The position numbers and the translations under genes are program-made. A DNA stretch of 64,000 bases from Pohlia nutans (taxonomy: Eukaryota > Streptophyta > Bryopsida > Bryales > Mniaceae). Under the pieces are notes generated by a model, which worked only from the letters and a program-made list of their open reading frames with translations, did no database searches and was not told the DNA's origin. Each line of letters starts with the position of its first letter. Position 1 is the first letter of the stretch. Positions 13,401 through 24,791 of this stretch are shown in pieces. Location of the stretch: assembly GCA_022496805.1 (NCBI GenBank), contig CM040100.1, positions 20,985,009 through 21,049,008 on the forward strand, written 5' to 3'.

Positions 13401-15095
13401 GTTTCACATATCTCACTTGCATTGTTTGCAGTAATGCACAAGGCTTTTCTACTTTTAGAACTTATACTTCAACAAGTTTTCATGGGGAAAAAATCCTCAT
13501 TCATAAATTTTTAATAAATTTTTAATTTAAAAAAATCTAAAAATAAATAGAATTTATTTTTTTGCTAAATCAAAACTTTGAACTTGAATTAATTATTAAT
13601 TGTGGGTAGGCGCCAAACCTGCTACTGGACTTTTTGTGTAGGGGGGGGGGGGGGGGGGGGGGGGGGCGGGGGGGAAATTATTGATGTTAATTGTCAAATT
13701 ATAGAGAGAGCGAGACATAAAGAAACTTTGGCCTAAAGGGCCAACGTAAATGAAGGGTCTGTTGGGAGAAGTGTTACTAATTTGACCACCAGGACCCAGA
13801 TAGCACGTGCAACTCTTGATGCCTTCTTTTGAAGGTAGACCCTATGTCAAATTATACTATTTGCAAAAATACGTGAATGCCATGTATTGAATACGGTAGC
13901 TTTGGAATCATGTGACAATTGGCAGATTGTGGAAGGCAACAAACAAATGTTCAAAATAGTTGGGCCTGGAGTATGGGCAGGAATGACACTGGTTTGTCAA
14001 ATTGTTTCCATTCTCATGTTGGGGGACTTCAGCTACTATTACATCAAGAGGTAATTGACTTTATTTTTCTTCAGCTATTACCGTACTACTGAACGTTTGC
14101 AAATTCAGAAAATTAATTTAAAGCTTCAACTACTTATAATTTATCAAAATAATGTGTACTCCCTCTGTCCCACTAAAAAGTCGTGATTTCTGTTGGTATG
14201 GCATATAACTGTTAGTAGATTGCTTGTTTGACGTGCTAGGATGATCACTAGTAAAAAAGGTGGTGCTCGCTCCCCAGGGAGATGCCCTGGCAAAATCATT
14301 GTGCATGCATGGAATTGGGCATCACTTGCTTAGGCATCTCCGTCGGCAGCGCCACTTTTTCTACTAATAAATTAATATGAATGTGTATCAGTTATATGAA
14401 GGCAAGAATGCTAGCGTGTGAGTTGTGAGCATTGGCTTTTTGTGTTGATTTTTTAAAATTACTTTTTAATTTTGGCACGTCAATTGCCCTCTCCTGCGTC
14501 GTGGGGGCTTAATCACAAAGTTTCAATGAAATCACGACTTTTAGTGAAACAAAGGAGTATTCAAATTCTTTTGAAATTAGAAACAAGATTTACTATAAAT
14601 AAAATAATAATAAAAACTTTTTAATAATAATAAATGCACTTACGGAGTAGTAACTAAAAGTTATGGGAATGGGAAACTACTATCATAAGTAATGTATCAT
14701 AACTACATATCATAATAAGTAATTGTGTATGATTTCGGCTAAGTAATGTAAAACATGAACCTTGTTATGGCAAAACAACATTTTGAGCTATGGAAGTAGC
14801 CGCACATATTATTTTCATTATTAGGCCGTCCTTCCACAATAAAATTCAATATTTTGATTGAATTTTGTTCAATCAAGGATTAATTTTCAAATAAAATACA
14901 CTTTAACATGAAATTCAAAAACAAGATTATGAGATATAGCCTTGTTCTCTATATCCAATAAATGGTTGTTAAATGTATATAACTGGACTCAATTCCTGAC
15001 TCAATTGCGATTATGCTAATGTAATTTCATTGTTTGTACTACTAATTGAATGCAGTTTGATTGATGGTCAAAAAGTTGTGCGATTGCCCGTTTAA
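7458..15095 (+). CDS. ERD2-like protein (KDEL-receptor family, plant ERD2-like branch)
   Basis: Exons 7458-7686, 8484-8683, 9320-9460, 12268-12348, 13926-14050 and 15056-15095 give 816 nt (271 aa plus TAA), all GT-AG with matching phases. The length and order match plant ERD2-like proteins (about 273 aa). Landmarks: a basic N-terminus, then a hydrophobic segment from residue 33; GLSFKSH...RLYCS; KLRSTYSKELDHF (family form KLKSTYIKDLDNF); VYLETIQVLPQLNLMQ; IEPHTAHYVFALGVSR; DFSYYYIKR; and the C-terminus VVRLPV. The protein should be a seven-pass Golgi/ER membrane protein of the family that retrieves H/KDEL cargo; the ERD2-like branch may not be a true KDEL receptor. Only about 11 percent of the locus is coding, the introns being filled with MITEs. 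The ATG at 7458 is the first in frame with the conserved region. Confidence 0.95.
8852..8962. mobile_element. CACTAG-ended MITE, family N (N1)
   Basis: Starts CACTAGTGGCGCTCCCC and ends GCCACCTTTTCTACTAGTG. Inner arms GGAGATGCCC and GGGCATCTCC also pair. It lies in intron 2 of the ERD2-like gene. A sibling is at 14246-14369, and 43254-43397 has the same ends with another interior. The ends resemble CACTA-superfamily termini. Confidence 0.8.
8981..9204. mobile_element. TTAA-type MITE, family E (E1)
   Basis: Begins TTAAACCCTAAAGGACCAAG and ends TTGGGTCTTTTAGAGGTTAA. About 224 bp, in intron 2 of the ERD2-like gene. Relatives are at 10302-11293 (split by an insertion), 11934-12170 and a fragment near 46738. 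Confidence 0.8.
9520..10036. mobile_element. TTAA-type element, family D (D1)
   Basis: An inverted relative of D2 (21647-22210). The right end reads GTCGTCCATATATGGAC followed by GGGTTAA at 10036. The left boundary is approximate. It lies in intron 3 of the ERD2-like gene. Confidence 0.65.
10302..11293. mobile_element. Family E element interrupted by another insertion (E2)
   Basis: The left part (TTAACCCTAGAGAACCAAGG to about 10478) and the right part (about 11258-11293, GGGCTTCTTGGTCCTTTAG) together make a family E copy. About 770 bp of unrelated AT-rich sequence separates them. I could not define the ends of the inserted piece. Confidence 0.6.
11934..12170. mobile_element. TTAA-type MITE, family E (E3)
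   Basis: Starts TTAACCACTAAAAAACCAAG and ends AATCCTTGGTCTTTAGGGGTT. It is inverted relative to E1 and ends about 100 bp before exon 4 of the ERD2-like gene. Confidence 0.72.
12435..12703. mobile_element. Family T inverted-repeat element (T1)
   Basis: Starts TACCGTAGTACCATAGCTGG and ends TATGGTACTACAGTA. The interior (ACGAACGAATATTTAATATT, TCCTCAAAAAATGAATTT) is shared with T2 at 44564-44856. It lies just after exon 4 of the ERD2-like gene. Confidence 0.75.
13641..13674. repeat. Poly-G tract
   Basis: A run of 26 G, one C, then 7 G, in intron 4 of the ERD2-like gene. It could form G-quadruplex structures; assembly length errors are likely here. Confidence 0.95.
14159..14557. mobile_element. 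Stowaway-like MITE (S1) carrying a nested element
   Basis: Bounded by TA|CTCCCTCTGTCCCACTAAAA and AAAGGAG|TA; the pair TCGTGATTTC / GAAATCACGA continues the inverted repeat. The TA target and CTCCCTC terminus fit the Tc1/mariner Stowaway group. The N-family element at 14246-14369 sits inside. The nest lies in intron 5 of the ERD2-like gene. Confidence 0.8.
14246..14369. mobile_element. CACTAG-ended MITE, family N (N2), nested in S1
   Basis: CACTAGTAAAAAAGGTGG on the left, GCCACTTTTTCTACTAATA on the right, with the interior matching N1 (GGAATTGGGCATCACTTG). Confidence 0.78.
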
Positions 15096-15226
15096 GAATA
15101 TATGGAGGCACCATCACTCATTGAGAAGATTGATACCAAATCATATCATGCCCTCGCTTTTTCAATTAGAAAATGGAGCTTAGTTTTTAGTGTTCCTTTA
15201 TATTTCAAGTTGTAAGATTATGGAAT

Positions 15227-15769
15227 TTAACCCCTAAAAGCCCGAGGGGTATTGGACAAAACATAAATGTGTTATAATATGTGCCTTCCATATGTTTGAT
15301 GAAGTTTGGTTCAATAGACAAAATGTAGAGTATCATCTATACAAATTATCCGTACAGTCAAACTTCCAAAAATAACTTTAGATCATTTTTTAATGAATTT
15401 AAAAGCATTAAATTTTGAAAATTCGTATAAATTATAATTTTCAATTTTAGAGTTCAAAATTTAGTATGATTGGTTAAAGTTGGGCTATCTATTGTAAACT
15501 TCAAAAAAGCAAAAGAAATGATGGAGGGATCATCATTACTTTCCCCAAATAGCAAATTTTATAACACTAAGACAATATTGAGGTGATCTACTTTGAAAAC
15601 TTCTCCCGGGTGGAGTTTAACTCGGATTGCCATAATCCAAATTGGGTTGGAAAATAGACTTGATGTAGTATTTTAAAATATTTTTATTTTTTCAATTTTT
15701 TTTGTTCCGGGCAGCCCGTCAGATTCGGGCAGCGACCTGAAAATGGTCGTTTGAGCGCTTAGGAGTTAA
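15227..15769. mobile_element. TTAA-type MITE, family C, full copy (C2)
   Basis: Ends are TTAACCCCTAAAAGCCCGAG and GAGCGCTTAGGAGTTAA. It starts 131 bp after the ERD2-like stop codon, so it may supply 3' UTR or terminator sequence. It shares its right TTAA with F1. Confidence 0.85.
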
Positions 15770-16349
15770 CTCCGAGAGGACCAAGGTTGATTTTCCAAGT
15801 TCGGTTAGCTCAGTGTGGAATGAGTATTGATTCTCAATTTTTGAGATTTTTTTGTGGTGATTCTACTCTTTCTAACAAAGATGGAATGGTGATTTGCATA
15901 CATAGGTGATGTATAGATCAAAAGATACAATCATGCAAAGGTGAAAAACTTAACTATGGACAGCTCCTGAAAATTTGTAGACAATGAGCTATGCATTTGA
16001 ATTTTTGTACACAAAGAGCTAACACCCCCATATGTACAACTGCCAAATTAATTTTGCCAACTTTGAGACTAAACTTTGCATTTTGGGCATTTTTCAAAAG
16101 TTTCAAACTTGGGCAGGGGGCAAAAAAGAAAGTGCAATTACTTTGTAGCTTATAATCTTACTATTGAAGAACCGTGATTTGTTGAAAATTTGTAGGTGTT
16201 AATAAATTCAAGTTGGTTAAAATATCCTACGGTTGAATCAATAAAAAGGTTTTAGATCAAAAACTATTTATAGTTTTCTGAGAAGGGGTACTTTTAAGCA
16301 GCTTTGGAGTGTTTTGAAAGAAACATAGTTGTGGTTCTTTAGGGGTTAA
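15766..16349. mobile_element. TTAA-type MITE, family F (F1)
   Basis: Starts TTAACTCCGAGAGGACCAAG and ends GTTCTTTAGGGGTTAA. It is the middle member of the C2-F1-A2 array and shares one TTAA with each neighbour. No second copy was found in the window. Confidence 0.75.
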
Positions 16350-16706
16350 TCCTTAAACGTCAAGAGGGCCTGGACGGGGCAGCCCGGAAGGCATCTAAAT
16401 TTTTGGAGGAAAAAAAAAACGAAAAAAATGCAAAAACGGCTCTGCGGGACACTGCTGGCCAGCACTCTAGCACTGCGGCATCTCAGCTGCTCCAACCTCA
16501 AAAACTTGTTCAATTTCATAACTTTGATTGCTTACCAACGATTCCACAATCTCTCAAATGAGGCGCAAATTTGCAATCTAGATCGCTTTTTCAGTAGCTT
16601 TCCAACGCACCAATCCACGCTTGATTTGGTTGAGAAAATCTACTTTTTTCTTGATTATTCTCTCATAAATAAGCCCATGGGACTTACCTTGACGTTTAAG
16701 GGTTAA
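16346..16706. mobile_element. TTAA-type MITE, family A (A2)
   Basis: Ends are TTAATCCTTAAACGTCAAG and CTTGACGTTTAAGGGTTAA; the interior matches A1 (GGCAGCCCGGAAGG, CCACAATCTCTCAAATGAGG). Confidence 0.85.
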
Positions 16707-17383
16707 GATTTGAATATTTTATTTTAATATTTCAAAAATATTATTATGTTATTTGTTACTAAATGAGGTCATCTAACTCATACAAAGTTGTATCATTTTA
16801 GGTTCATTCATGTATGTTTCAAGTTGGTTTTTTTCATGCTTTTAGAAGTAATGTGATGTAATCTAAGCACGTGCTAAAAAACCTCAAGGTCTATTTAAAG
16901 TTTCATAAAAAATATCATATTAATTGTCTTCAATAATAGGAAACTCATTGTATGTCATGAATATTCTTCAATTGAAAAAGTTTGGAACCCAGTGAATGAA
17001 TCTTACTTCATGTTAGTTTCTCATTCATCTATACATTACAGGAGGTTGTTTGTTTATTTATTTTTGTTTGTTTTGTTTTGTTGAGATCCCTCCAATTGTG
17101 TGCCCCTCGGTCGTGTTCTTGACACCCTCGGAAAGCTCTCAACGAAGAAGGATGCATGGAATTTCTTTCATTGCATTGGGACCCACAGTGTGAAAGTTAT
17201 GCATTTTTAATCGAATTACATCATCATGAATTGAATTAAATTATGACAAATGCAATATGGGAGCTTTGATGTCATTCTTGACATTTTTGAAAATCTCTCA
17301 ACAGGTGGGGGTGCACCAAAGTCTTTTTGTAGTTTTTGAACCTACGGTGTGGAAGTTATGGATTTATCATTAGAAGATAAATG

Positions 17384-17838
<455 letters not shown>

Positions 17839-18010
17839 CGTCTCTATAAATTGAATTAAATTATTCTTAAAAGAAGAAAAATAGAAAAAAGCACGGGGAC
17901 TCACGGGAACATTAGGAACACATGGAACAAGGGGAGCATGGGGAACATGGGGAGCATGCAAAGCACAGAGAACTCACGGAACATCTAGACCAACAACACA
18001 AGGCCATACT

Positions 18011-18796
18011 AATCCATATTTAAAATTGCTAAAATTTTGATGGCTAAAGTCTTGATATAAAAGGAAGCGCAGTTCACAACTTTTTGAAATATAAGAACAA
18101 GTAGACACAACAAATTTTCCGTGTATATGATGATTTTTCTTTTTAAGGCATGATTTGTTGTGTACAAGAAAAATTTCAAAAACTAGCATACTTTCAATGG
18201 GATGTATCTCGGTCACTCAATTTCCAAATCCAAATATTTGTGTTTGGACGTGCTTCCAATGATAGTAATCCCAATTCTTAATTATGTAGGAATCAAAGGT
18301 TACAACTTATTTGGCGGGTCAATATGCCAGGTCTGGTTGATCATGCTAAAACCAGTTCAAAATAATGCGACTTTTTAATTTTGACTTTTTAACCTTGTCA
18401 TTTAGACCTTGACTTTAACCTTCACTTTTTAATATTGTCGTTTAGCCGTAGTTTAACTTTTGACACACATCATGTATGATCTTCTGAAGACAATGACATA
18501 AGAAGGATGTTTCATGAATAGATAAGGTAACTATATCTAAAAGCGATCATTTCCTTGAAGCGTCCATAGCTCAATCTTCCATAATAAGTAGATTCTGACA
18601 CCTTACTGTTGATGAGAATGTGCACAATCTGAACATCAGAGTTTAGGGTCGCTTTAAGATCAACCTATAATCAGCACTTTGGAAATTCATATCTTATTCA
18701 TACGGTGTCCAAATAATGCATGTTAAAGTGCGTTGGAATCCTCTTGAACTTGCTAATAAGAACCACTAAAAATATTTTCTGTTTTATGTGTGTAAA
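18011..18796. other. Intergenic stretch with no gene seen
   Basis: No coding signal. A few direct repeats of the type TTGACTTT / CTTTTTAA occur at 18370-18460. Confidence 0.5.
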
Positions 18797-19000
18797 TAGG
18801 CTCAGTTGGTAAGGTGAACACTTTAAGGTATAGTTACCTTAGATAGAAACTCTGATCTCTTTTGCGGGTGGTGTGAATAAAGTGTTTGTTTGTAATGTTC
18901 ATAATGACAATGACTTAATGCCCACCAAACAAAGGGCCATTGGAACAAAACTACTCTCCCTATTGGAAATAGACACTCTAGTGACCAGTAACTAGAAACA
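18797..19000. repeat. Dispersed repeat with a tRNA-like A-box (copy X1)
   Basis: TAGGCTCAGTTGGTAAGG near 18799 resembles a pol III A-box. The block GATAGAAACTC...GTGTGAATAAAGT and the block AGACACTCTAGTGACCAGTA recur at 61175-61335. The shared spacing suggests a SINE or the 3' tail of a LINE; the degraded retroelement ORF just downstream (19469-20303, minus) may be related. Confidence 0.5.
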
Positions 19001-19468
19001 AACTGACTGATAACAAAAGTAACTCCAAATTGGTGGGTGGATATCTGGTTGGGTATAAGACACTGTTTATTTGTTTGTTGACTGCCAAATCATGAGTTAT
19101 GTGGTTGGTCAGTGAGGGCATTGTATTACAGTTGGATGGTCCGGGTTTGATACATGATGGATTCGTTTGAGCAACATTGTAATATACATGACTTAGTCTT
19201 GCTAGTGAGTTTATCATAGGCAAGAAAGTTTGTGCCAACCAACTAGCCCCATCTTATCTATTTGAGACAAGTGCTTCCGTTGTACTAACAATAAATCATG
19301 ATCTTAATCACTACCCCCCTTTTGGTTAAATTGATCAAGGTGGAGCAAAGTTTGGTAGTGGTTGGTTATTCTCAAATTTTCTTTTATGTAGTATTATTGA
19401 TGCAACATGATGTATAGCAATAGCATTGATTCTTTTAAATGTGTTTTTAATGGAGGTTTCGGGTATTC

Positions 19469-20303
19469 TTAGGTTTTTTTAAGGAGTTTCATAAAAAGAG
19501 TGTGTGTTGTACCTCGAGCTCCAGCGGTGATGACTATGAGGGGCTCAATTTTCCATCCTTGGTTAGTGATGCTATTAATTAATGGTTGATATTTCTGGAT
19601 TTTATTATCAATTGTTTCTTGTGAGAATCGGTCATTACAATAAGTGAATTCAAAAAGTTGTATGGTGAGGTTGTCTTTTGGGTGGAGTGGTGGGGCATTG
19701 TGGTAGGGAAGCCCTTTAATGCATAGTATGTCAGGTTTGAATCGAGGGTTGCAGTGACATCTTCGCGGTCCACACATACATGGGAGGAGCCAAGGAAGTA
19801 TTGTGTTTTCTTGTGGATTATTTTTGAATGTGCCTACATTAACGAGAATGTAGTATCTCGATTTTTGTGTCGATAGTATTAGTTGTCGTATTTTCCATAC
19901 TGCTTTATTATGTCTTTTGTTTTTAAGAGCATGTATATGGTGTTGGTTACACTTGAGGAGGACATAGAGCTATATGTATGCGTCTAAAAAGTTGCATATG
20001 GGGCATGTGATTAAGGGGAATCTTTCTATTCCAAAGGATAGTTGTTTACGAGCATTCTTCATATATTGTCCAATGCGGAATTTTAAGAGGCTCGTTTTTT
20101 GTGCGTTTGTTATGGTAGGGTTGGACCAAAATTCATTAGAGATTTTGTTGTCTACATCGGGATTCATAGTTCATTTATTGATGTTAGGAAAACGTCGTGC
20201 CATTATTTCTAAATATGTGTGCGGGTTCATTTGGGTGTTTGGTGGTAAGTTGTTTCATGAACATACAGAATGTAATGCAGGGAAAGGGTCCATTATAGAC
20301 TGA
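19469..20303 (-). pseudogene. Degraded non-LTR-like retroelement ORF, C-terminal part
   Basis: Two minus-strand open pieces. The first (20167-19970) has TNAQKTSLLKFRIGQYM and a CPIC cysteine pair. The second (19777-19469) has MCGPRRCHC, RFKPDILCIKG, then LFEFTYCNDRF and LIVITAGARGTTH. They are separated by frame breaks, and an in-frame stop lies just upstream of 20167. The layout (zinc-knuckle-like Cys/His, then R-x-K-P-D and a Glu-containing strand) resembles the C-terminal region of some LINE ORF2 proteins with a PD-(D/E)xK-type endonuclease. That assignment is from memory of similar plant/algal elements. The catalytic RT core is not present here. Confidence 0.55.
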
Positions 20304-20786
20304 GACCCTTCAACTACTTTGTCAAATCACAGGACTGCATGAACAAGCTGGTACACTCACATGCACGGCAGTGATGCAGGTAAAAAGGTGAAAATGTAAA
20401 ACCCCATGAAAACATTTGAAAACTGAAAAAGAAAAGAAAATTCTATCCATGTTTTTATACCATGGTAATTATCAGCCTCAAGTACACCAAAAAGTGCAAT
20501 TGTCTACACTCGTAGAAAGGTAGTTTTAATTAGCCCTTGAAGGTCCAGAGAGCCGGTTCTGACCAGTGAGAGTTGGGCGTGTATCTAATAAAAGTAAATA
20601 AAAATAAATGAATTTTGATCTGGAACTACAGGACACTATAGAACACTTTTCAAGTTGTGTTCATTTCATGCACAAGATGCCATGCACGCCCACCACTAGT
20701 TCTGACATCTCTTAGAGCATTCACACCCATACACGCTAGAGCTGACTCCCTAAAATTATTCATCTACATTTGAAGACCCCTTCCAC

Positions 20787-21363
20787 TTAACCCCTAACTG
20801 CCTAAGCGTCCATTTTTTGGACGATGTACAGATTTCATCCATAATTTCTCATCCGTCATGCACTTATAGCAGTGTGGAATTTTCACTGTAGATTCTATGG
20901 GTAGTTAGCTTCATGCATATGTGATCCGATTAGAAAGGGGATGATTTGTGAAATTTTTATGCCTCATTTCATGTTGTAGTGATTCACCCAAAATTTTGAA
21001 GATTTCAGTGTAAAAGTGCTCTAAAAAAAGTCAACTCATAAAATTAAGCAATCAAAAAATCTCCAAAAATCACTACACTTAGAGTGTTACATTTCAACCA
21101 ATCACAAAAAAATTCATCCGTAGATTGTCAATATCTTATTTGTAATTGAATTACAAAATAATTTTGAATTTCACGTTTCAAATTTCATACAAAATTATTG
21201 GTAATAGCAATCATAGATCTAACCATATGGATAGAATCTAAAATTCATAATGTACAACTTTTATTCATATATCAAGTTCAAAATATCCCTCTAAGTTGCA
21301 TTTTATAATGCATATTTGCAAAACTGCCGAATTTGGAGAGGGTTCTAGACATTTAGGGATTAA
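20787..21363. mobile_element. TTAA-type MITE, family B (B2)
   Basis: TTAACCCCTAACTGCC to GACATTTAGGGATTAA. Near-identical to B1 over its whole length, so one of the youngest-looking pairs in the window. Confidence 0.88.
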
Positions 21364-21599
21364 GTTACACTCCCCCACCCTTGCACGCCCCTCATACATC
21401 AAAAGTGCACATCAAATAGTCAATGGACCAATCACAAGTAAAATGTGGAGATATAGTCAACTAAATAGTGATTTGAAGGCCATTTCTTACCACGCTAGGA
21501 TTGAGAGTCAAGAGGTATTTTTGAAGAGCCCTTGGCACTTTTCATCTACTTCTTGAGTGTGAGAGACTCTTGGAGGGCATGGGTGGCCATGCTCTTATA

Positions 21600-22315
21600 C
21601 TCCCTCCATTCGACAAACAAACCTTGTTTTCACTGAAATCCATGGATTAACACTTGACACACATGTGTCCACATAGTGGACGATGAACAGATTCAAATAA
21701 TTTTTTTGACTACATACATGGACAATTTTCATCCTTCCAAGTTTTCCTTAGTTTTTGTGCTAGTTGACTATCATTTGTACAGTATGGACTCGGAGTATGG
21801 ATTTTCAAAATAAGATATTGTGATTTTTTTTTTCAAATAACAGAATTGGTTTATGATTGTCAAGTTTCATTCTTAGTTCAAAAAGTGAGACCTTAAACAC
21901 GATTTTCCAAAATAGGTAGAATCAAATAATGGAAATCATACCATCTCATAGTGCATGTTATTCCAAATTCATTACAACAATTTTTAATTTTTTTGGTTAA
22001 CTTGGGATTTTAAATTGAATTTCAAAAGAAAATATTGAAATTTTAGTTACAATTTATTAATAAAAAATATGATAAATCCAACCGTACAGATGTGATCTTC
22101 ACATTGACATTTACAACATAGCTTTGTCATCAACTCCATTTTTAATATTCATCAATCATTTTATAACGCATCTTCAAAATTAGTGTTGAATTGGGACGTT
22201 AAAGGGTCAAGCGTTGTTTTCAGTGAAATTTATGGATTTAACCTAATTCCCACGATTACGGAGTGAATATGTTGACTATAATGCAAATCCATGGATTAAG
22301 TGAGTACAAAGGGAG
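21600..22315. mobile_element. Stowaway-like MITE (S2) with a nested family D element
   Basis: TA|CTCCCTCCATTCGAC on the left and ACAAAGGGAG|TA on the right. The block GTTTTCACTGAAATCCATGG before the insert is repeated as GTTTTCAGTGAAATTTATGG after it. D2 (21647-22210) is inside. Confidence 0.72.
21647..22210. mobile_element. Family D element (D2), nested in S2
   Basis: Left end TTAACACTTGACACACATG; right end GGACGTTAAAGGGTCAA. The interior matches the complement of D1 (9520-10036). Confidence 0.68.
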
Positions 22316-22361
22316 TATTTTGACTACCTGGAAATATACACATGACCAAAATCCATGACAA

Positions 22362-23320
22362 TACCGTACCTTCCAAGCAGCTTCGTCATGCTTCAAACGA
22401 ATATTTAATATTTTTCAAAAAGTCATGTTCGTTTGCTATTTTTATAGATTAGTTAAATTCGTTTTCTTGAAAAAACATGATATTGTATTTTCATCATTCA
22501 TCCAAATGGGCCTTGCAAGTTAGTACCACAATATGGATTACTTCACTTGTTAGGTAATGATTGAGTGTTGTATAGTCTTGTGCTTTATACAAAATTCAGG
22601 ACACTAGTGCCAACAATGAATGTGGGATATGTAGAACTCTCACTTCTTGTTCTTCTTAATCACCGGTTAAACTCCTTTACAAAAATGTGAATAACTTGAG
22701 CAAAAATACATCAAATCACGAAATTCTTTTTGGAAGTGAAAGATTACGTGAAAATGCAACTAATCTTAGTTGAAGAATTCTCAAAATAAGATAGTCTACT
22801 ATGCACAATTGAGCCTCAAAAGTCTGATCACAACACATGTTCTTCTCATTCAACTCATGCATGTTTTTCATAGCCTTACTGAATTTTGTCTATATATCAT
22901 GCATAAAAACTTCAAATCACAAAATTCTTTTTGGAGGTGATAGACAACTTGTCCTTCTCACTTTTCTTAGTTGAAAACATTTCAAAATAAGATCATTTGG
23001 TATGCTCAATTGTGCATCAAAGTCTACTGAAAATATGGTGTGGTGAGAATTCACATGAGCTTGCAAGTTCATATCCCATATCATTTGGGAGTGACTTGGA
23101 ATGAACTTGATTACAAGGTCAGCTCTTTCTTCCCCTACATCTCACACTCTCCTACTCTGAATAATGTTTAAAAATGGGAAAAATGGTAATATTTCAACAT
23201 TTCGACTATTCCAAAAAACAATTACTATGGTATTCGGCAAAACCTACTCATATTTTCCAAAAAAATTCGTCTTGACTTTTTTGAATTAATTAAAGACGAA
23301 GCTGCTTGGAAGGTACGGTA
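22362..23320. mobile_element. Inverted-repeat element, family U (U1), 959 bp
   Basis: The two ends are a perfect 26 bp inverted pair starting TACCGTACCTTCCAAGCAGC. The interior holds repeated motifs such as CAAATCACGAAATTCTTTTTGG (two copies, near 22705 and 22914) but no open frame of note. A weaker relative with similar ends lies at about 48572-48812. Confidence 0.82.
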
Positions 23321-23574
23321 ATCTATGATCAACATGATCAAAATCCATCGATTATGGTGCAGACAGGTTGCAATGCCTTGAACTAGTTGTCAAGCACGCC
23401 CGAAGCTTGATTACTGGTGGTAAATGAGTACAATTGAAAATCATGGTTTTATTTTGGGACAAAATTTAAGTCCATAGCAGAGTCTTTTTGCAAGACGGAG
23501 GGAATACATCAGTATTTTGTTGTATTTAGAATGGTTCCTCACCTCCAATGATTTAAAATCAAAAGTGAAGTTGA

Positions 23575-23696
23575 AATTCATGCCGCCATGGTTCTAATGA
23601 GCTAATGGGGGTCCCAATTTGAAGCTTCTTACTTACAACAAATGCCAAATATACGACAATATATTTACTATTCCCAAGGGACCTTTAAGGGTTAGG
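23575..23696. mobile_element. Family G fragment (G2)
   Basis: Matches the complement of G1 (43908-44137): CCCAATTTGAAGCTTCTTAC and GACCTTTAAGGGTTAG. Only one end is retained. Confidence 0.6.
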
Positions 23697-24791
23697 GTAC
23701 CAATGAATATTGTCTAGAGCTTGCTGCTCAAAACCACTTTTGGTATTAGCTTGGTATCAAAACTTTAGGCACAAGGCTCTCGCACTAGTACTTGGTGGTC
23801 AAAGAATACCCCTTCTACTAGTACTATGACAAAGAATTTATTTTGAAGTGTACGAAATCACAAAATCAAAAGAAATTTTACGCAATTTTAAGAATTTGCA
23901 ACTTATAAATAATGCAATTGTTGCAAGGTATTTTTGACCCATTTGAATTGTACTTTTGTATACAATATCGGTCAAGTTTTTCATACATAGTACATTATAG
24001 CAATCAACATGTTATATATGAAAGTCTTTTTAGTATTATACCCTAGATGCCTAAAATGCACATGATTATATTGAATTTTGTAACATGGTGACTGTACTGT
24101 ATTGTATATAATAATGACATTGAATTTTTTTTGAAATCACATGAGACATAGAAGGTGGTTTAAATTTCTTTTTACACTTATCGAACCTCTTATTATCGCA
24201 TTTATATGTGACATTAAACTCTAAATTTGGCATTTTATAATATTGAGTCATAGAATAAAATTTAAAAAACTAATGGGGTGACATTGTTTGAACAAAAAAA
24301 TGTAGATTGTAAGTTGCAAATTTTATCTATATTGTTGTATCTACCTTTGCTGTAACTAATATTTATTAATGAAATTAGAAACAAAAAATTCATTTAAAAA
24401 AATTACAAATAAGGTCCACTTTACATTAGGATTTGATTGTTGGCTTGACCCAAACTTCACAACTTTCAACCAATGAGATTGTTCAAATTTGGAAAATCGG
24501 ATCCAAGAACTTTATACTATGGCTTCACCCAAATTCCTATGTGGCAATCCACGTGGCTCAAATTTGGCACCAATATTTTGGGCTGACCTAAAGAGATTGG
24601 GTTGAGATTATTCTTGAATCCAATTCAACAACTTGGACCCAATATACACATGCATCTCTACCATCCATACTACCTGACCCAATTACTTGTCGATTGGGTT
24701 TGGGCCAACAATCAAGTTAAGCTTTGACGTAAAGTATGCCTAAGTGTAATGTAATGTAAAATCTCCCATGAACCCAATCCGACATCCCGTG
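23697..24791. other. Intergenic stretch with no gene seen
   Basis: AT-rich, with no supportable coding frame. The stretch 24430-24730 has recurring GACCCAA/TTGGGT words. Confidence 0.5.

Noticed and set aside
17890..17965. Short GGGGAACATGG-like repeats as a CRISPR-like array
   Set aside because: Units are about 10 bp, degenerate and without spacers, and they belong to eukaryotic repeat family Q.
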